Position numbers and translations under genes: made by a program. A stretch of 64,000 nucleotides of DNA from Metopolophium dirhodum (lineage: Eukaryota > Arthropoda > Insecta > Hemiptera > Aphididae): the NCBI RefSeq assembly GCF_019925205.1, contig NC_083566.1, positions 20,336,001 to 20,400,000 of the forward strand, read 5' to 3'. Positions 36,042-47,348 of the stretch are shown here, one piece after another; position 1 is the first letter of the stretch, and the number at the start of each line of letters is the position of its first letter. The notes beneath the pieces are model-generated. The model worked only from the letters and a program-made list of their open reading frames with translations, searched no databases and was not told the origin of the DNA.

Positions 36042-38388
36042 ATGATATGCAAGATGCCAGTCGCCGAAGATACTTTGTCCATATCTGATGTAATTGTACA
36101 ACTCCAAGACTATAGTCCCACCGTAAGAATTTAACACTACCTAAATAATAACTGTGACAATATTGTTCCCAATGTTTCCATGACTGTTTAAGTATTAATT
36201 TAATCTATATTTACAGATACCCGATTCTATTACAACATCTATATGCTCAGAAGCTGGATTTGAGACAAATGACCCTCGAATGTAAGTTTATAAGTGTACA
36301 GGGCGTTTGTATTAACCTTATAACGCTTACCTTATTTTTATATAAGTTATAATAGGTTATTTTTGATAAATTTTACATGCATTACACTTACCTTGGGAAA
36401 GTGACGTCATTTGGCGGGCAGGGTTTGCTTGTCATTAGCGTGCCGCTGTCGGGCTGGGTATGGGCTAGTTTTGGACCTTCATATAGTAACTAATAGGTAA
36501 TATACTTAGGTAACATATTATGTTTTAATTATTTAGTCATCGTTATCCCTCAATAAAATGCCTTATTTATGCCTATGATAGTATCCAGTAAGTATAAAAT
36601 TATGTATGAAGGCTATTAAGATAAAAATGCAACAATTTTGCCCACCCCCCTCATAAACTGAATTGACGCGCTAGGGGTCGATAATACATTTTTATGGTCA
36701 CCAATACATAAAATGCTAGTACCTAAGTGTTTTGTGTAATTATCATAACAAATATGTTGTCAAAAATCTTGGTGACATTAAAGGGGGTCACAGCTTCAAA
36801 TATATTAAGAATCACTGGTCCAAACAATGACATTGGTTCTTATAGCAATTATGTTGTATTTCATCATTAAAATTACTTAACAATATTAGTGAGAAATAGA
36901 CAGAAGTTAGAAGAGCTTACTAAAACGCTCTAAAAATGATCAGTGTTTGTTGAAAATCGGCAAATGGTGAGTGTACTATGGTTAAATAGGTAGTATAATT
37001 TTGTTATATTATACTATGAGAGTGTGGGGCTATCAAATATGAAATAACTAATATTGTAATCAATGATTCATAGTTAAATATGGGTAGTCAGAAACTATGT
37101 AGGTATAATCTAGGTATTATTATCATGTATTAGGAAATAATTTTGTCTGCACAAAATTTGCAAATATTAATATATATGCAAATTTAATGAAAATGATTTG
37201 TTTTTTTTTTCATTAAATTATGGAAGTTTTAATTCTTTTAATTTAAATAATAATAATTCATTAAAATGTTATATTCACATGTAAACAGATGTTTTTTTTA
37301 ATAGCAAGTACTTTCTCTTTACCCACCTACAATCATCCCAACACATATCATATAGCACTTGCGCTTATTTTAAATAATTATTTTATAGATCTTGTATTAA
37401 AAAATTAAAGTTAAAATAAATACATACATTTGATACTTTATAAATACAATTTTTACTATTTACATTAATGGTGTGTGTCATTTTTGATATTTCAAATATA
37501 CAGTAGTGTCTTGATAACTCAGATCCCAAGGAGAAAAAAATTAATTCAACTTTTATATTTTATATATGTACCTCATACTTCAAGGGTTAAGGAAAATATC
37601 GAGTTATTGAGAATTTACTGTATTTGCTAAGTTCATATTATTATGTTTTTATGTGATTGTATCATAATAATATTTATCTTGATTCTCGGTCAAAGCCTGG
37701 ATAGTTAGCTAAACTTATACTATTGATTGTCGAGGAAAGAAATTATTGTTACTTAATGAGGTATTAACGTTTAATATCTTTGACACAATATTTTTATTTT
37801 TTTTCTTAATCTAAATTTTTTAGAATAAAATTTATCCTTGGCAAAGCCTGAAAATTTAGCTATTAGCTAATATTATATTATTATTTATGTAATTTTGGTA
37901 AATTTCAGCAGATGCAAAACAATTGTTGATATATTTGCATGAAATTATAAATAATATTCTAATGAATCTTATCTTATCTTATATATTTTAGGTAAACAAC
38001 TAATGAAATCGAAAATTGCCTTTTTAAAATATTATTTATTATTTAAAATTATAATAGGTAAAACCAACAATAGTTGGGCCACTGAATATAAAACGATATT
38101 ATTGTAAAATGAATATTGTTGAGTTCTATGTGGGTACACATTTAGTTATAAATATAAGTGCATTTATTTATTTATTTCAGAGTTCGGTTGATAGCAATTG
38201 CTTCTCAGAAATTTATTGCTGATATAGCCAACGATGCATTGCAACATTGTAAAGTGCGTTTGGCTACCTTGCCAACTAAATCTGGAAAAGTTCCTAAAGA
38301 CCGTAAATTCACATTAACTATGGAAGATTTATCACCAGCACTCAGCGATTATGGAATTATTGTTCGAAAGCCTCCATATTTTGTCTAA
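36042..38388 (+). CDS. Taf10: TAF10, TFIID/SAGA histone-fold subunit (three exons)
   Basis: TAF10 is a histone-fold subunit of the general transcription factor TFIID and of SAGA-type coactivators; it pairs with TAF8 or TAF3 (TFIID) or SPT7-like proteins (SAGA) in the nucleus. Exons: 36042-36122, 36217-36281, 38181-38388, with GTAAG donors and CAG acceptors; introns of 94 and 1,899 bp. The frame is continuous across both junctions and ends at TAA 38386-38388. The protein is 117 residues from the first ATG (36042), or 113 from the in-frame ATG at 36054; both have A at -3, and scanning favours the first. Helix 1 reads SDVIVQLQDYSPTIPDSI, helix 2 contains ASQKFIADIANDALQHCK, and the end LTMEDLSPALSDYG plus IVRKPPYF is the family's diagnostic C-terminus. 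The N-terminal extension of vertebrate TAF10 is missing; the histone fold is complete. Appears intact and functional. Confidence 0.95.
36770..36818. mobile_element. Probable hAT-element end in TAF10 intron 2
   Basis: The sequence GGGGGTCACAGCTTCAAA running to TTAAGAATCACTG resembles the 3' end of hAT elements (GGTTGAGAACCACTG type). The other end was not found. Confidence 0.35.
37501..37620. mobile_element. Pogo-like MITE in TAF10 intron 2
   Basis: The ends CAGTAGTGTCTTGATAACTC and GAGTTATTGAGAATTTACTG are inverted with a few mismatches, and both are flanked by TA. The TCxATAACTC style is that of pogo/Tigger-type termini. 120 bp, non-coding. Confidence 0.75.
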
Positions 38389-38532
38389 TTTTTCTATTTA
38401 TTTGTACTTAATTATAATATTTTATTCATAACTATTTTAAATCATTAATTAAAATTTTGTATTCCAATCTCTATGATGTAATTAAAATTTCCCCTTTATT
38501 TAACACATTTTATTATGTTTTAATAATTTGAA

Positions 38533-38538
38533 AATAAA
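38533..38538 (+). terminator. Candidate TAF10 polyadenylation signal
   Basis: AATAAA lies 145 bases after the stop codon. Further AATAAA-like hexamers occur near 38572, so the actual site is uncertain in this A+T-rich 3' flank. Confidence 0.4.
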
Positions 38539-38539
38539 A

Positions 38540-39130
38540 TTAACTTCTAGATATTATATAATTTGTGTAAAAATAAATAATTTAAAAGTATTAATTCATG
38601 TATTGTGATAATAATATCATTTTGTATACAGTAATAGAGGTATTCCTTGAAAAGTAAAAATGATACAATAAAACTGTGCAAAAAGAACATATTTGATAAA
38701 TGTCATGTCATTTCATTCCCAAATTATTTTTAGTTTATATTTGATGACTTGATAAAAAATGTACTAGTAAACCTGTACAAAATGAAAATATTGCAAAGTT
38801 ATACAATAATGGATAGATATTTATACATTTTAGTTTTCTTTTGTTATTTTTTTCTTAGTAAATTACTTATTAAAACTATGCAAGAGTCACTTTAGTCATA
38901 ACTCATAAATAATAAATTGTAAAGAATTAAAATTTCATTAAAAAATTAAATTTAGGTAAACATTTTAAGTTTTAAATAAATAATAATAGACCTTAAAAAC
39001 CACTGTTTAATATAACAATACCAATTACAATATATATTGTGATTACTACAGATGACCATCTGTTATTTAACCTAACCCAACTATCTCACATCATAATTAA
39101 AAAGATGTCTTAAAATTGTCTGCCTTAAAA
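38540..39130. other. No gene recognised
   Basis: A+T-rich 3' flank of TAF10 and intergenic DNA with nothing coding. Confidence 0.5.
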
Positions 39131-39889
39131 AACGCTTGCCAAGTCAGGGATCGGTATGTAAACTTTCTCGATTTTTAATTTTTAGACATTTATTAACTGA
39201 TATCACACCCAAGCGATATAACAAATTGAATCTAGAGAAATGCCTGTGTGAACAGGCTTACAAAAAATTTTCATTTTCATTTAGTGAGATAGATCTCCGA
39301 AACCGGAGAGCGGATTTCATTGTTTGGGGTCATGTTAGATTCACATTGGTTACTAGAAGTGCAGTGAAGATTCTCAGAACTTTATTTTTAATAGTTATTT
39401 CACTACGGAACAAAAAAAATTAAAACAAATTTTATTGGGTGTTTTTTGATGTTTTTCAGCTTTACAGCTTTGTAGTGGATTAACGATTGGAGATAAAGTT
39501 CTGAATATCAAGACCCCAAACAACAAAATCCGATTTCCAGTTTCAGAAATCTACCTTGCTAAATAAAAATCTAGCAAAAAATAACTTTTTTTTTTTTTAT
39601 CTGAGAAAAAAATTTTATTTGCACATTTAGTATTTACTTGATAATTCCTTTTAAATGAGTTATCAACCAACTTTCTAGCTATCATAGATTTTGTGATCAT
39701 AGTTTAAAATAAAAAATAAAAAATAGAAATTTTGAGACTGTTCATGCCAACATTTTTATGGATCCAAGTGGTTATACCGCTTGAGTGTGATATCAAATCT
39801 ATCTCATTAATATTTTATATTAAAGCTAACTAAATTCCCAACCTACTCATCATTACTGAGTTACATCTTTATTATTTTCCTATTTAAAA
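39131..39889. repeat. Palindromic element, copy 1, with nested MITE
   Basis: Begins CTTGCCAAGTCAGG and is matched by 42451-42909. The segment GATATCACACCCAAGCG is complementary to CGCTTGAGTGTGATATC near 39779-39795, so the element folds back on itself. The 95-codon plus-strand frame from 39136 crosses the element and its nested insertion and is not considered a gene. Confidence 0.7.
39281..39562. mobile_element. MITE nested in palindromic element copy 1
   Basis: Inverted arms of about 45 bp share GAAACxGGAxAxCGGATTT and TTGTTTGGGGTC. The second copy of the host element (42451-42909) lacks this block, so it is a later insertion. The flanking duplication is unclear. Confidence 0.65.
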
Positions 39890-40549
39890 ATCAAGAAAGT
39901 AAAATTAAACAAACATTTTAGCAAACTGAATTCAAAATGATCACTCAAAATGTTTTCATGGCTTGAAACCGAAAATATTCTTTTTTCTATTTGGATTTCG
40001 TTTTCAGTTTTGATATCAATTTCAGTTTTAACCAGTATTCAATCAATATCGGTTTCAAGCCTTGGTTTTAATGCAATAAACATAATTGTTTTTATACACT
40101 TATATATACTTAATTACTTAATTTGAAGTTATTTATCATACAGTTCACACCAAGGTTTGCGCTAAGGAATTTTTAAAACTACTCATCATATTTTTACATT
40201 TAGAGAATGGGCATGAGACTTGTTGAGAAACAGTGATGGATGAGGATGGTTTTTCAATCACTCTTTTTTAGTTCTTAACAGGCGTTTTAATACTTTTACA
40301 GTTTTACTCAAATAGGTACTTGTATTTGAACTATAATCTATAAGACTAAATCTTGCATAATATTTAAATATTATTTAATAATAAAGGTTAACAATAAATA
40401 TTTACCATAAGGGAATATGGAGTATTATATGATTGCACATTGAAAGCGGTAAGTAGTTACCTATTACATCATATTACTATATAGTACATCTAATATAGTT
40501 AGTAGTTATACTTATTGGCAGTTAAATATTCTCATATAATATGTACCTA
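39890..40549. other. No gene recognised
   Basis: A+T-rich. The CGGTTTCAAGCC/GGCTTGAAACCG pair (about 39959 and 40049) forms a loose inverted repeat, perhaps an old MITE. No coding signal. Confidence 0.4.
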
Positions 40550-40718
40550 CAGTAAAACCTGTGTAATATAATGGAAACGGTAGGGACTGAATATTTTTTC
40601 CATTTAACACAGGTTGAAAAATATTACATTAGGCTTACCGGGACCGTAATATTTTTCTATAAAGTCAAGTTTCCACATTATTCAGGTTCCATATTACACA
40701 GGTTTTAGTGTTTTACTG
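40550..40718. mobile_element. Pogo-like MITE A
   Basis: The left end CAGTAAAACCTGTGTAATAT and the right end TTTTACTG are inverted. The arm sequence ACACAGGTTTTA also pairs internally. TA flanks both ends, at 40548-40549 and 40719-40720. 169 bp. Confidence 0.8.
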
Positions 40719-40738
40719 TAGGTACTTATACGCATATA

Positions 40739-40868
40739 CAGTCGACTGTCGAGTCGCGATAACTCGAAGTTGAAGGGGGATAATAATTCACTTCGACATG
40801 TATTATTCGATATATCTAACTAATTTATAGGGGAATAAAACACAATTCGAGTTATCACGACTCGACTG
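40739..40868. mobile_element. Pogo-like MITE B
   Basis: CAGTCGACTGTCGAGTCG and GATAACTCGAA at the left are complementary to TTCGAGTTATC and CGACTCGACTG at the right. TA flanks both ends. 130 bp. Only 20 bp separate it from MITE A. Confidence 0.8.
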
Positions 40869-42135
40869 TAATTATAATAAGTATCGTATTTCTCAATTTT
40901 AGATCAGGCCTGATCACTTGCCCTGATAAAAAATTAATCCCCCCCCCCCCCTATTCAAAATGCACACACAACAATGTCGAGGTATTGAAACTATCAAGAA
41001 AGAATAGGTACGGAAAATTAAAAAATAATATTTAATTTCTTGAGAGGAGACTAGAAAAGTACTAAATACTAAATAACAAATAACACTGCAAAGGTCAGAC
41101 GCTATGTGTATAAGCGTGTATTGATCGTTGGAACTCTGCCTGCTAGAATATATAACTTCGTTTTATAAATAATACATAAAAATAATGCCATCGCCCATCA
41201 GTATTAATACTGAAAAAAACTGTTTTGATAAAGAGTCCGAAAAAAGGGCGAACACAACTCATGGCGCTTGGCAGCAGTATCACAGGTGATTTTTTTTTAA
41301 CACGTGGGCTGCTATTTATTTTTACTGTCGCAAATTATTTCGAGATTTTTGTGTTTATTAAAAAAATATATTTATAGGCATATAATGCATCGTTTGAAGT
41401 ACCTATTACACTATTTAATCATGATAATTCATAAACCTGTCAGGAGCCTGAAATCGAGTGAACATTGTCATTTAGTAGGTATCTATAATTGGTAGGTCTC
41501 TGATTACTGTTAGCCGTTAGGATATGTTAAATTTGAACTTTAAAAGCTTATAAAAAAAATGTTGCCTATTTATTTTTAAGCTGCTATTGTAACCAAACGC
41601 GGCTTTAGAGACTTACCAAGGGGGGCCATTTTCTTAAGCTATTTAGGGGGCTTAGAAAGTACCCTGGAATGCAAGTTTGTCAATAAATAACTTCTTATAC
41701 TTATACGGTTAAATACACTGTTGTCTCTTGTCTGTTGGCCTATAAAATATTATTTTTAGAATACTCAGGGTTTTTCGTGTTTCGACTCAATGTTGTTATG
41801 CTATATACCATCGTCATGATACGTCGATATATATATACCGTAAAACCGGGTGAATAGAAACACTTTTGAACTTTGAAATATCATACAAACTGTTCTATTT
41901 GTGCTTTATAGATGATCAATACATCAAAATACTGGTCTTTTCGACTACCTACTTTAACTTATGTTCAGCCAAAGTATTTGTATTATTAACAGATTATTTT
42001 ATATAATTTTTTAAATGCTCAATTTCTGATTTTTGGAAAATGGGGCCAATTGAAACATATGTATAGTATTTACATGTATATTTTTGTTCATATACAATTT
42101 TATAAAGTAAGTATAGGAATTGATACAATAAACAT
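40869..42135. other. No gene recognised
   Basis: A 12-base C run near 40940, one weak open frame (41304-41495) without protein-like character, and a G-rich stretch at 41618-41655 (AAGGGGGGCCATTTTC) that may be a hAT fragment. Nothing else is supported. Confidence 0.4.
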
Positions 42136-42440
42136 TTATGGTGTAAATTTCAGGTATCTACAGTTATTCGTTTTTGAATTACAACAAAATAAGAAAATCG
42201 TTATAAAATCTAATATTTGAAAATAAATTTTTTTATGAATTTCTAATTCAAAATAATTTGCACATTTTTGTGATTTTTACGTATTTTGTCTTTTTTGAAT
42301 TTGCAATGCTTATAAAATATATTATTAATTAAAATTAATATGTTTCAAGTGCCAGTGTAACAATATATTAGGAGGTTTGTATTAAATTTTCAAGTTTTTT
42401 GTCCCAACGAATAAAATTGTATTGACATTCCCTATATAGA
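42136..42440 (-). mobile_element. AGATTC element fragment (internal module)
   Basis: Matches the reverse complement of the second internal module (GTATCTACAGTTATTCGTTT and a TATCAGGAG-like stretch). Cut by palindromic element copy 2. Confidence 0.6.
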
Positions 42441-42450
42441 AAAAAAAAAA

Positions 42451-42909
42451 CACTTGCCAAGTCAGGAATCGGCATGTAAACTTTCTTGATTTTTAATTTT
42501 TAGAAATGTATTAACTGATATCACACCCAAGCGGTATAACAATTTAAATCCAGAAAAATGTCAGTGTGAAGAGCCCCACAAAAAAAATATAAATAAATCA
42601 AGCAAAAAATAACTTTTTTTTATCTGTGAAAAATTTGATTTTTTTTAAAAAAATTTTAATTCTACTTTTAGTTGTTAATCCCTTTTTAATGAGTTATCAA
42701 CCAACTTTCTAGCTATCATAGTTTAGGATAAAAGTTAAAAATTAGAAATTTTGGGACTGTTCATGCCGACGTTTTTATAGATTCAAGTGGTTAATATACC
42801 GCTTGGCTGTAATATCGAATCTCTCTCTTTAATATTTTATATTAAAGCTAGCTAAATTACCCGCCTACTCATCATTACTGAGTTACATTTTTATTATTTT
42901 CCTATTTAA
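42451..42909. repeat. Palindromic element, copy 2, without the insertion
   Basis: Collinear with 39131-39889 except that the nested MITE is missing. Shares CTTGCCAAGTCAGG at the left and CCTACTCATCATTACTGAG near the right end. Confidence 0.75.
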
Positions 42910-42984
42910 CACAAATTCTTGAAGTTTTCAAATTCAGACTTTTTTCATTTCAATTACCATACTTACGTATTTGATTAAAAGAAA

Positions 42985-43190
42985 GTAAAACTAAAAATGT
43001 CTGTAAACAGCTTACGATTTATGATGCATAGAAAACGCTATTTTGACCTTTCCAATTCACCAACTAGATTTACTTTCCCAATTCCCATCGAACTAGATAC
43101 TGAAGTAGAAAATCGAAGCATTATTTCAACTATTTACGTGTACACAGACACAAATAAAAAAACACACATCATTGTAAAATCAATTTTGCT
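42985..43190 (-). mobile_element. AGATTC element fragment (5' part, subfamily A)
   Basis: Reverse complement of 20615-20700: TTACGTGTACACAGACAC and ACTGAAGTAGAAAATCGAAG match the subfamily seen at 20507 and 53394. The 76-codon frame here is a by-product. Confidence 0.65.
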
Positions 43191-43470
43191 TTTAGTTTAT
43201 CGGTTACAAAACAAGGCTAAATGTTAAATAATACATGCATCATAGCAAAAGTTTAAAAAAAACTGTTAGAAGTACCTATATTATGTAAAAATCAATTTTT
43301 GACTAAATACGCTGTTCAAAGATTAGGAGGGATCATTATATAAATAGGGATAACTCGGAGCCTGCAGAACCAAATCCCAGTGCATTTAAATGAAGGTTCC
43401 GAGAACAGACGGAAAAAATAAATGACACATTGGCATATTGCATACCTATTAATTGCGATTGCGAGTACTA

Positions 43471-43902
43471 CAGTAGAATCCGCTTGTTACGTCATTATGA
43501 TGCCGTAGGTATGTAACGATATTCCGGATAAAACGATTCCCAGCCAAGTACTTGGTTCAGTGGCGTGTATCATGAAAAAAAATAGTGTTGCTCCAATAAC
43601 ATTAGGTGACCTAACACACATTGTTTTATTAATATTGTTATACCGACCTATAAAATTTCCTATTTTTCTTCTATCTATACCCACCCACCCATATTTAAGG
43701 TGTTGCCTGAGCAACACTTGAACCATACCCATGTGGCTATGTTACACGCCACTGACTTGGTTGGTTTTATTTTTATATATCTCACGTGTGTCGTGTGACG
43801 TGCCATCACGTGCAGTACCTATGCCATTCGGATAATATAACGATCTGATTCTCTAGGTCCCTTTAAAATCGTTATAAGTGGTAAAATCCACATTTTCTAC
43901 TG
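43471..43902. mobile_element. Pogo-like element carrying a nested hAT MITE
   Basis: The left end CAGTAGAATCCGCTTGTTAC and the right end TTTCTACTG, with related inner sequence ATCGTTATAAGTGG, are inverted and flanked by TA at 43469-43470 and 43903-43904. Without the nested insertion the element is about 227 bp. Confidence 0.7.
43558..43754. mobile_element. hAT MITE, 197 bp, nested
   Basis: The ends CAGTGGCGTGTA and ATGTTACACGCCACTG are inverted, with the perfect 8-bp duplication ACTTGGTT at 43550-43557 and 43755-43762. The terminal CAGTGGCGT is shared with the autonomous-type hAT at 1467-4835, so a related transposase could have moved it. Open frames over it are fortuitous. Confidence 0.9.
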
Positions 43903-43904
43903 TA

Positions 43905-44329
43905 TTTATATAGCTGAATGCGGATTGTTAGTGCGGTTACATATTTTGAAGTTAATTTTTTTATTTGTATTTTTATGTTTATTATTAGTTATTAATATGT
44001 ATTTAATTTGTTTGTTATTATTAGTTATCATGTGTCATTTATTCATTTATCATTTACAAATATACAATTATCATTTATCGATTATATCAATTATGGATTG
44101 ATTAACAATTGGAACGAATTGTTTTCATGAATTTTAATTCTTCCATTCATGATTCATCAAGATTCATTAATGGGCGCCTAAAACTCAAAACTCAAAAAGG
44201 ATGACTAAACAGTAAACATACAACTGAATTTGTAGATTTCGCGAAAACAACCGATATCCTCCAATAAATATGTAATTTATACGATTTTGTTGAGGAAAAA
44301 CGAAATTCATGTGTGAGCCACCCTAAAAT
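43905..44329. other. No gene recognised
   Basis: A+T-rich, with a tandem-like stretch of TTATTAGTTAT and TCATTTATC motifs at 43980-44080. Nothing coding. Confidence 0.5.
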
Positions 44330-44836
44330 AAAAATTACATACTTAACTATAGACGTTTAAAGTTAAAATTTGGACAAAATTAGATAACTACTTAATCAAA
44401 GAATAACAATCTTAGTTATTTTGTTGTAATTTAATAATATCTCGTAAGTAGGCATTTGAACCATTTAAATAGCTATATACCTACCTATATATTATTATAG
44501 GTATTAATTTATACACACAATGACATTTTGAAATGCAATGTTTTCGGCAAGAATTTATTAGTTCAACCTTCTTCTTTAGTTTAACCTTCAAATTACTTTA
44601 ATAGCAATAATATTACAAAATATAGGTACTATAATTAGTATAATGTAAAGTTGAACAGAATTTACTTAGAATCATTTTTGTATATATGCAATGATTTATT
44701 ATTGAATTTAAATTTAACACATAGGTATATTACAGTGGCTTATATTATTCCTCAATGACGGGGTTCTCTCTTCACTCGACATCAAATATACAGACGTACA
44801 GTATAGAGTGGCTAACTACTTCCCCCCCCCCTTTTT
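44330..44836 (+). mobile_element. Diverged AGATTC element, 3' part
   Basis: The module sequence (ACGTTTAAAGTTAAAATTTG, TTAGTTATTTTGTTGTAATT) is followed by a degenerate tail (AGAATCATTTTTGTATATA, then an ATTGAATTTAAATTTAACAC stretch) and a C-run/T-run end near 44821-44836. Confidence 0.55.
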
Positions 44837-45139
44837 TATTGATTACGAAAATAGGGAAACACTAGAAAACTTAAGCAATATTGCCTTTAATTTATTGTAC
44901 TAGACACTATAGTTTTATTTGTAATATTATTATTGTCTTAAAATTTTTATATTATTGTCTTGCAAGTCTAAAGTTTGATCTTAAGAAAAAAATAATATTA
45001 TTTAAAAAATAGGATTGGCTATCATTGTTTTTGCTGTAAAAACTTTTCGCGAATTTTACTTTCGCAATTTATTTTTCATCATTTTAAGTTTCGCGATTCT
45101 CATGATGATTGATAATTCTCATATGTGCACATAAACTCT

Positions 45140-45703
45140 TCTTTTTTTCCTGATATGGTGGGTGACCACCGCCGCTGTATCGGGGAAAAATACCCCGTCG
45201 CGGTCGTACCTATATTACATTATACAACAACACTCGAGCCGACCGCCGAGCACATAATCGAGGTCAACGGGGCAAGTCAGCTGCGCGCGAGCGGCCTACG
45301 TGCGGGGCTGCTGACGGTCGCGCGCCATATTTCGTACGCGGTGATGTCGCCGCGGACTTCTGCTCCTGAATACGTCGCGTTACGACGGCGCGGGCCAAGT
45401 CAATCCCTATAGTGCCTTGGCAGCAGCGTTGCGCAATCACGACACACGCGCGCGCCGAACACACACGGTGTCATACTCCTACACACGTACACCGAACAAA
45501 CGGCTTCGCACACCCGCACGCACGCGCCCAACGGCCGCACACCGCGGCCACCCCGCGGCGGACGCGCACGGCATAGTGTCTGCAGCACGCAAGTATAATA
45601 CGAGTGCCGGGCTCGCGCGCGTAACGCTTGACGATACAATGCGGCGCCCGTGACCGCGGACCGGCAGCCGCCCGTCGGCTACGAACGCTAAGACGACGGC
45701 CGG
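45140..45703 (+). promoter_or_regulatory. GC- and CpG-rich island, probable promoter and 5' UTR
   Basis: An abrupt change from A+T-rich DNA to a stretch dominated by G+C with dozens of CG dinucleotides (for example CGCGCGCCGAACACACACGG). It ends at a start codon and splice donor (next feature). Long overlapping frames on both strands here (45125-45412, 45264-45464, 45400-45639, 45417-45653) are expected from the lack of A+T stop codons and none has a recognisable domain. Unusual for an otherwise A+T-rich insect genome; most simply a promoter/first exon of a regulated gene. Confidence 0.55.
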
Positions 45704-45748
45704 ATGGCGCCCAACAAGAGATGCAGTAGGCCCATATTCGAACTCGTT
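45704..45748 (+). CDS. Candidate first coding exon (15 codons) with splice donor
   Basis: ATG at 45704 opens MAPNKRCSRPIFELV and runs in phase 0 to a donor GTGAGT at 45749. An in-frame TAA at 45689-45691 lies just upstream, so this is the first ATG in its frame. It stands at the edge of the CpG-rich island, as expected of a 5' exon. No downstream exon is recognised within the window; the next would lie beyond a long intron, possibly outside. The protein family is unknown. A non-coding or unspliced alternative cannot be excluded. Confidence 0.4.
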
Positions 45749-45876
45749 GTGAGTATTTTGTAATGTATTTCTATATTGTTATACGACTTATGCGTGAGAC
45801 CGTGTGCCCTGTAGGTCTAGCTCTTGATAAGCCTGCACTCGCGGGTAACACCAACCGACTCTTATTAATTATGTTA

Positions 45877-46045
45877 CAGTGAAACCTCCCCTAACGACAC
45901 CTCCCAATAGCGGACGTATTATTGGAAACCAATTACAAATGTTCCACAATCTAAACCCTCTGAATAGCGGACACCTCAAAACAACGCACAACATTTCAGC
46001 GACCAAGAGGGTATCCGGTATTTAGAGGTTATTTGTCCGGTATTT
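45877..46045 (+). mobile_element. Truncated pogo/Tigger-like element end
   Basis: TA then CAGTGAAACCTCCCCTAACG, followed by CACCTCCCAATAGCGGAC, is the typical left end of such elements. The related inner sequence ATAGCGGACACCTC and, inverted, CCGGTATTTAGAGGTT follow, but no matching CACTG-TA right terminus is seen. Confidence 0.6.
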
Positions 46046-46874
46046 GAAAACCACTCGCTTCGTTTGAGATTTACTAATTATCTGTTACATAACCTATGTT
46101 ATGCGTTTTTACTTTTGTAGATCTAAATAACTAATTTTCCGTGCAAACTTTAGGTACACACAAACAGTTTATTTAATATGAAATTGCAATGCAATTGTTA
46201 TTTTAATTGATTGTGTTTCAGTAAATTGTTATATATATAAACTTTTTCAAATATTTCCTGTATAACGTTACATAACCAATATGTATCTTAATGAATATTA
46301 AAATCAGGAAAAAGCGTTGCCACGCCGCATTAGATGTTTCACATAAAAATCGCACCACAAATCACCAATAATTAAAGTTATGTGTATTAAAATAGCTTTT
46401 TTGTTTGTCAGTCATCGAATAAAAGTTAATATCCATGTTAAAAATTAACTTAATAGGTACCAAACATAATACCTATAATATTAGTACAGCGATATTAGAG
46501 TATATTTTGTAATATGTATATAATATAAATTATAATTAAATTTGTGTTAAAATACTATTTTACTAAATTTCTATAGAGGCCTATATAATTGTCTATTTTA
46601 AAATTATTGTTATTGTGGGTACATAATAAGATTATATTATATATTTTGTTCAAATCTTATACTGTTGTAAGTTGTAATTCATGTAAACATGTCAGAATAA
46701 GGGCCCATCTCCCCACCGGGTACACAACTATTGTCTGATTAAGAAGGTAAGTAGGTACTAAAATGTTATATTGCTCATTCCCATTGCATATATGCGCTAA
46801 ATAAATACAGTCTAAGAAAGAATCCGCAGATATTATATTATGCTGTTGTGAATAAAGTAATTTATGTATATTGT
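46046..46874. other. No gene recognised
   Basis: A+T-rich sequence, possibly within an intron following the 45704 exon. Confidence 0.4.
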
Positions 46875-47345
46875 ATAACCTATTTGGAAACCTTGTTTTA
46901 AACTTTCAATCCTTAGCTACAAAAGTTGAACATTTTATAAATTTTTAACTACAAAATAATTATTAAATTTTAAATTTGATAAATTTTGTCAAAATTTGAA
47001 CTTTAATTGCTTATAAAAAAAAATTGTGCCTATGTATTTTTAATATTTTTCAACTGCTATTAGAACGATATATCAGGAGCCTTATATTAAATTTTCCCGC
47101 TTTTTTACCCAACAAATAAAATTTTATTGATATTTATATAAAAAAAAACTAAAAAAATTGAAAACTGACAATTTCCGTAAACAGCTCAAAAAGAGTCAAA
47201 ATATTTTCAAAATTTTATGGTGTATAGAAAATGCTAATATAAACATTCAGTGAAATTTTCAAGTATCTACGGTCATTTGTTTTAGAGTTACACCAAAAAC
47301 CAAAATCAATTTTCTCGAAAACAGATTTTGCGTATAAATTCCCGT
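46875..47345 (-). mobile_element. AGATTC element, partial, minus orientation
   Basis: Reverse-complement module sequence running to AAATTCCCGTTTT, directly abutting the plus-strand copy at 47349. It lacks the 5' terminus and tail. Confidence 0.75.
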
Positions 47346-47348
47346 TTT

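Noticed and set aside
39136..39423. 95-codon plus frame
   Set aside because: It crosses from a palindromic repeat into a nested MITE; the second copy lacks the latter half.
45125..45653. Overlapping frames on both strands in the CpG-rich island
   Set aside because: High G+C removes stop codons; frames overlap on both strands and none has a recognised motif.
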